The translations under genes and the position numbers were made by a program. Under the pieces are notes generated by a model, which was not told where the DNA came from, made no database searches, and worked only from the letters and a program-made list of their open reading frames with translations. Below, piece by piece: positions 62,318-64,000 of a stretch of 64,000 bases of DNA (position 1 is its first letter; every line of letters begins with the position of its first letter). The stretch is from Rikenellaceae bacterium. Lineage in GTDB: Bacteria > Bacteroidota > Bacteroidia > Bacteroidales > Rikenellaceae. The DNA lies in contig SUZS01000001.1 in assembly GCA_015059785.1 (NCBI GenBank), positions 1 to 64,000 on the forward strand, given 5' to 3'.

Positions 62318-62391
62318 AGGATAGTACCAAGTAGTACAGCCCAGCAGGCATTTATCATTAGCGGCAGTAAATACCGCATAAAATCAGATTT
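62267..62391. repeat. 125-bp near-palindromic element at the mdh 3' end (family 2)
   Basis: Outer arms AAATCTGATTTTA (62267-62279) and TAAAATCAGATTT (62379-62391) pair fully. Inward, ATTTACCACGCTCAATGA pairs loosely with the right arm, then AAATGCCTGC with GCAGGCATTT, and an apex GGATAGTACCAAGTAGTACA. The apex nearly equals that of 53243-53369. The right arm ends on the first base of the mdh stop codon. Probably terminates mdh transcripts. Confidence 0.75.
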
Positions 62392-63344
62392 TACAGAGCG
62401 CCGATTTCGTAGAGAGCACCATTAACCTTACGTACTGCCTCAGCAGCTGCGTCGAACTTAGCCTTCTCCTCCTTAGTGAGGTCTACCTTAACGATCTTCT
62501 CAATACCCTTCTTACCGAGAACTACAGGTACGCCGAGGCAGATATCCTCCTGACCATACTCGCCCTCAAGAAGAACTGAGCAAGGAACGATAGCCTTAGT
62601 GTCGTTGATAATAGCGTCAACAACATAAGCACCTGCAGAACCTGGAGCATACCAAGCAGAGGTACCGAGCAGACCTGTAAGAGTAGCACCGCCGACCATA
62701 GTATCAGCAGCAACCTTCTCAAGGCTCTTCTTTGAGAGGAACTGAGATGCAGGAACACCCTTAATTGTAGCCTTAGAGGTGAGTGGAACCATAGTAGTAT
62801 CGCCGTGACCACCGATAACCATACCGTCGATATCCTGGATACCTACGCCAGTAGCCTTAGAGAGGTAGCAGCGGAAACGAGAAGAGTCAAGAGCGCCACC
62901 CATACCGATGATGCGGTTCTTCTTAAGACCTGTAGCCTTGAGTGCAAGGTAGGTCATTGTATCCATAGGGTTAGAGATAACAACAACGATAGCCTTTGGA
63001 GACCACTTAAGAGCGTTACCAACAACACCCTTAACGATACCTGCGTTGATACCGATAAGCTCCTCACGAGTCATACCTGGCTTACGAGGGATACCAGAGG
63101 TAACAACAATTACATCAGAGTTTGCAGTTGGCTTGTAGCCCTCTGCATCTGTAGCTGTAACACCTACGAGCTTAGTCTTGTAGCCCTGAGTAGCAGCAGC
63201 CTGGAACATATCCAGCATCTTACCCTCTGAAAGACCGTCCTTGATATCAACAAGAACAACCTCGCTTGCAACGCCGCGGCAAGCCAATACATTTGCACAA
63301 GTTGCACCTACTGCACCTGCGCCGATAACTGTAACTTTTGACAT
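62391..63344 (-). CDS. mdh: Malate dehydrogenase
   Basis: 317 residues. NAD-binding VTVIGAGAVGATCANVLA with Asp in VVLVDI, SGIPRKPGMTREEL (substrate arginines), VVISNPMDTMTYLALKATG, and the catalytic His in MVIGGHGDTTMVPL. This is the LDH-like MDH type common in Bacteroidetes, converting malate and oxaloacetate. It lies 30 bases after gcvH and may share its transcript. Strong codon bias suggests high expression. Confidence 0.96.
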   Translation of the reverse strand: MSKVTVIGAGAVGATCANVLACRGVASEVVLVDIKDGLSEGKMLDMFQAAATQGYKTKLVGVTATDAEGYKPTANSDVIVVTSGIPRKPGMTREELIGINAGIVKGVVGNALKWSPKAIVVVISNPMDTMTYLALKATGLKKNRIIGMGGALDSSRFRCYLSKATGVGIQDIDGMVIGGHGDTTMVPLTSKATIKGVPASQFLSKKSLEKVAADTMVGGATLTGLLGTSAWYAPGSAGAYVVDAIINDTKAIVPCSVLLEGEYGQEDICLGVPVVLGKKGIEKIVKVDLTKEEKAKFDAAAEAVRKVNGALYEIGAL

Positions 63345-63374
63345 AGTTTTTGTGTGTTTAGTATAAAATGTTGA

Positions 63375-63758
63375 TTATTTCTCAATAAGTGCGCTGTACT
63401 GCTCTGCTGTAAGGAGAGCCTCAACCTCAGATGGGTCAGACATCAGAACCTTAACCATCCAGCCCTCGCCATATGGGTCGCTATTTACCAGTGCAGGGTC
63501 AGCGTCAATAGCAGGGTTTACCTCCTCTACAACGCCAGATACTGGAAGGAACGCGTCAGAGACGGTCTTTACAGCCTCAATAGTACCGAAAACATCGCCT
63601 GCAGCAAGGGTCTCGCCCTCTGTTGGGATGTCTACAAATACGATATCACCAAGCTCGCTCTGAGCAAAATCGGTAATGCCCACATAGGCATACTCGCCCT
63701 CTACACGACACCACTCGTGGTCATTAGAGTACTTCAATTCAACAGGAATGTTAGCCAT
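63375..63758 (-). CDS. gcvH: Glycine cleavage system H protein
   Basis: 127 residues. The lipoyl domain reads [35 protein letters not shown] and [18 protein letters not shown], with the lipoylated Lys in EAVKTVSD. It shuttles the aminomethyl group between the P, T and L proteins; no gcvP or gcvT is in the window. A good promoter lies upstream. Confidence 0.96.
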   Translation of the reverse strand: MANIPVELKYSNDHEWCRVEGEYAYVGITDFAQSELGDIVFVDIPTEGETLAAGDVFGTIEAVKTVSDAFLPVSGVVEEVNPAIDADPALVNSDPYGEGWMVKVLMSDPSEVEALLTAEQYSALIEK

Positions 63759-63819
63759 AGTTTTATAGTTTATTTTGAGATTTTATCCCCTCTGTTTTAA
63801 GTTTTGCACTTTTATCGTA

Positions 63820-63850
63820 CAAATATAACATTTTTTTCAAAGAACAACAA
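63820..63850 (-). promoter_or_regulatory. Promoter of gcvH (and perhaps mdh)
   Basis: On the minus strand, -7 TATATTTG (63827-63820) and TTG at 63850-63848, 20 bases apart. The -7 box is about 62 bases before the ATG at 63758. Confidence 0.65.
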
Positions 63851-63889
63851 CAATCATTCTCTTTTTTAACCAACTGAGCCAACTTTTTT

Positions 63890-64000
63890 CTAAATACGGT
63901 CAGAAAGAGCGTCGTAATAACGCTTTGTCACAGGCACATCCTGAGCCATATCCACATCTAATTCGGCAAGTATTACACCATCCCGCTCCTTTCTCAGAGC
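63890..64000 (-). CDS. C-terminal fragment of a protein, possibly carbon-nitrogen hydrolase type
   Basis: The last 36 codons of a leftward gene cut by the window edge, ending at TAG 63890-63892. The product includes RDGVILAELDVDMAQDVPVT and ends RYYDALSDRI. 'G-V-I-x-A-E-L-D' near the end resembles the closing strand of nitrilase-family proteins, but this is weak evidence. It would precede gcvH in the same direction. Confidence 0.45.
   Translation of the reverse strand, partial: ALRKERDGVILAELDVDMAQDVPVTKRYYDALSDRI

Noticed and set aside
62093..62379. Frames preceding mnmA that encode [11 protein letters not shown] peptides
   Set aside because: They translate the tandem repeat units and show no coding character; the true MnmA start aligns at 62092.

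Overview
The window looks like chromosomal DNA from a gut-type member of the order Bacteroidales. The grounds are a SusC/SusD pair run by an ECF sigma factor and FecR, a complete Bacteroidales-style fimbrial operon (DUF3575, DUF5119, two fimbrillins, an Mfa2/FimB-like protein, DUF4906), a TamL-type lipoprotein, many lipoproteins, and repeated promoters of the Bacteroidetes type (-33 TTTG/TTG, -7 TAnnTTTG) in front of genes. Family or genus cannot be fixed from sequence reading alone.

Layout. 1-6.5 kb: housekeeping (alpha/beta hydrolase, dapF, TamL, dxs, tRNA-Leu(GAG)). 6.5-23.5 kb, all leftward and tightly spaced: two GLUG-repeat surface lipoproteins with a 43-residue peptide gene between them, a calcineurin-like phosphoesterase, sigma factor, FecR, SusC with an STN signalling domain, SusD, a small DUF1735-like lipoprotein and a PA14-containing GH3 glucosidase. 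This is a glycan-uptake locus with trans-envelope signalling. 23.7-25.6 kb: a divergent pair, a putative regulator and a membrane-anchored Ser/Thr kinase. 25.7-25.94 kb: a strongly structured non-coding RNA, possibly 6S RNA.

26-37.8 kb, all rightward: the most novel part. An inner-membrane OmpA-domain protein, a TerB-like protein, several small proteins built from two recurring domains (called A and B here), a leucine-rich-repeat protein that carries A, B and a TerB-like segment, a KAP P-loop NTPase whose C-terminus matches the cytoplasmic part of the OmpA protein (domain C), an outer-membrane barrel, two DUF4230 proteins, a pyroglutamyl-peptidase and a voltage-sensor ion channel with a non-canonical filter. 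Domain sharing across separate genes suggests one modular envelope-spanning system.

37.9-46.9 kb, leftward: the fimbrial operon; its first gene has a C9 tract inside the signal peptide, a candidate phase switch. 47.1-53.0 kb, rightward: a chorismatase-like/RidA-fold protein followed by Planctomycete-style DUF1549/DUF1553, DUF1501 and pre-peptidase-like proteins. 53-64 kb: housekeeping and metabolism (lipid kinase, pepD, sulfatase, PhoH, beta-barrel, der, mnmA, mdh, gcvH). The intergenic spaces there are filled with two families of inverted-repeat elements: roughly 70-100-bp A+T-rich ones and roughly 117-127-bp near-palindromes, the latter abutting gene 3' ends. No CRISPR array, rRNA, transposase or phage gene was seen.
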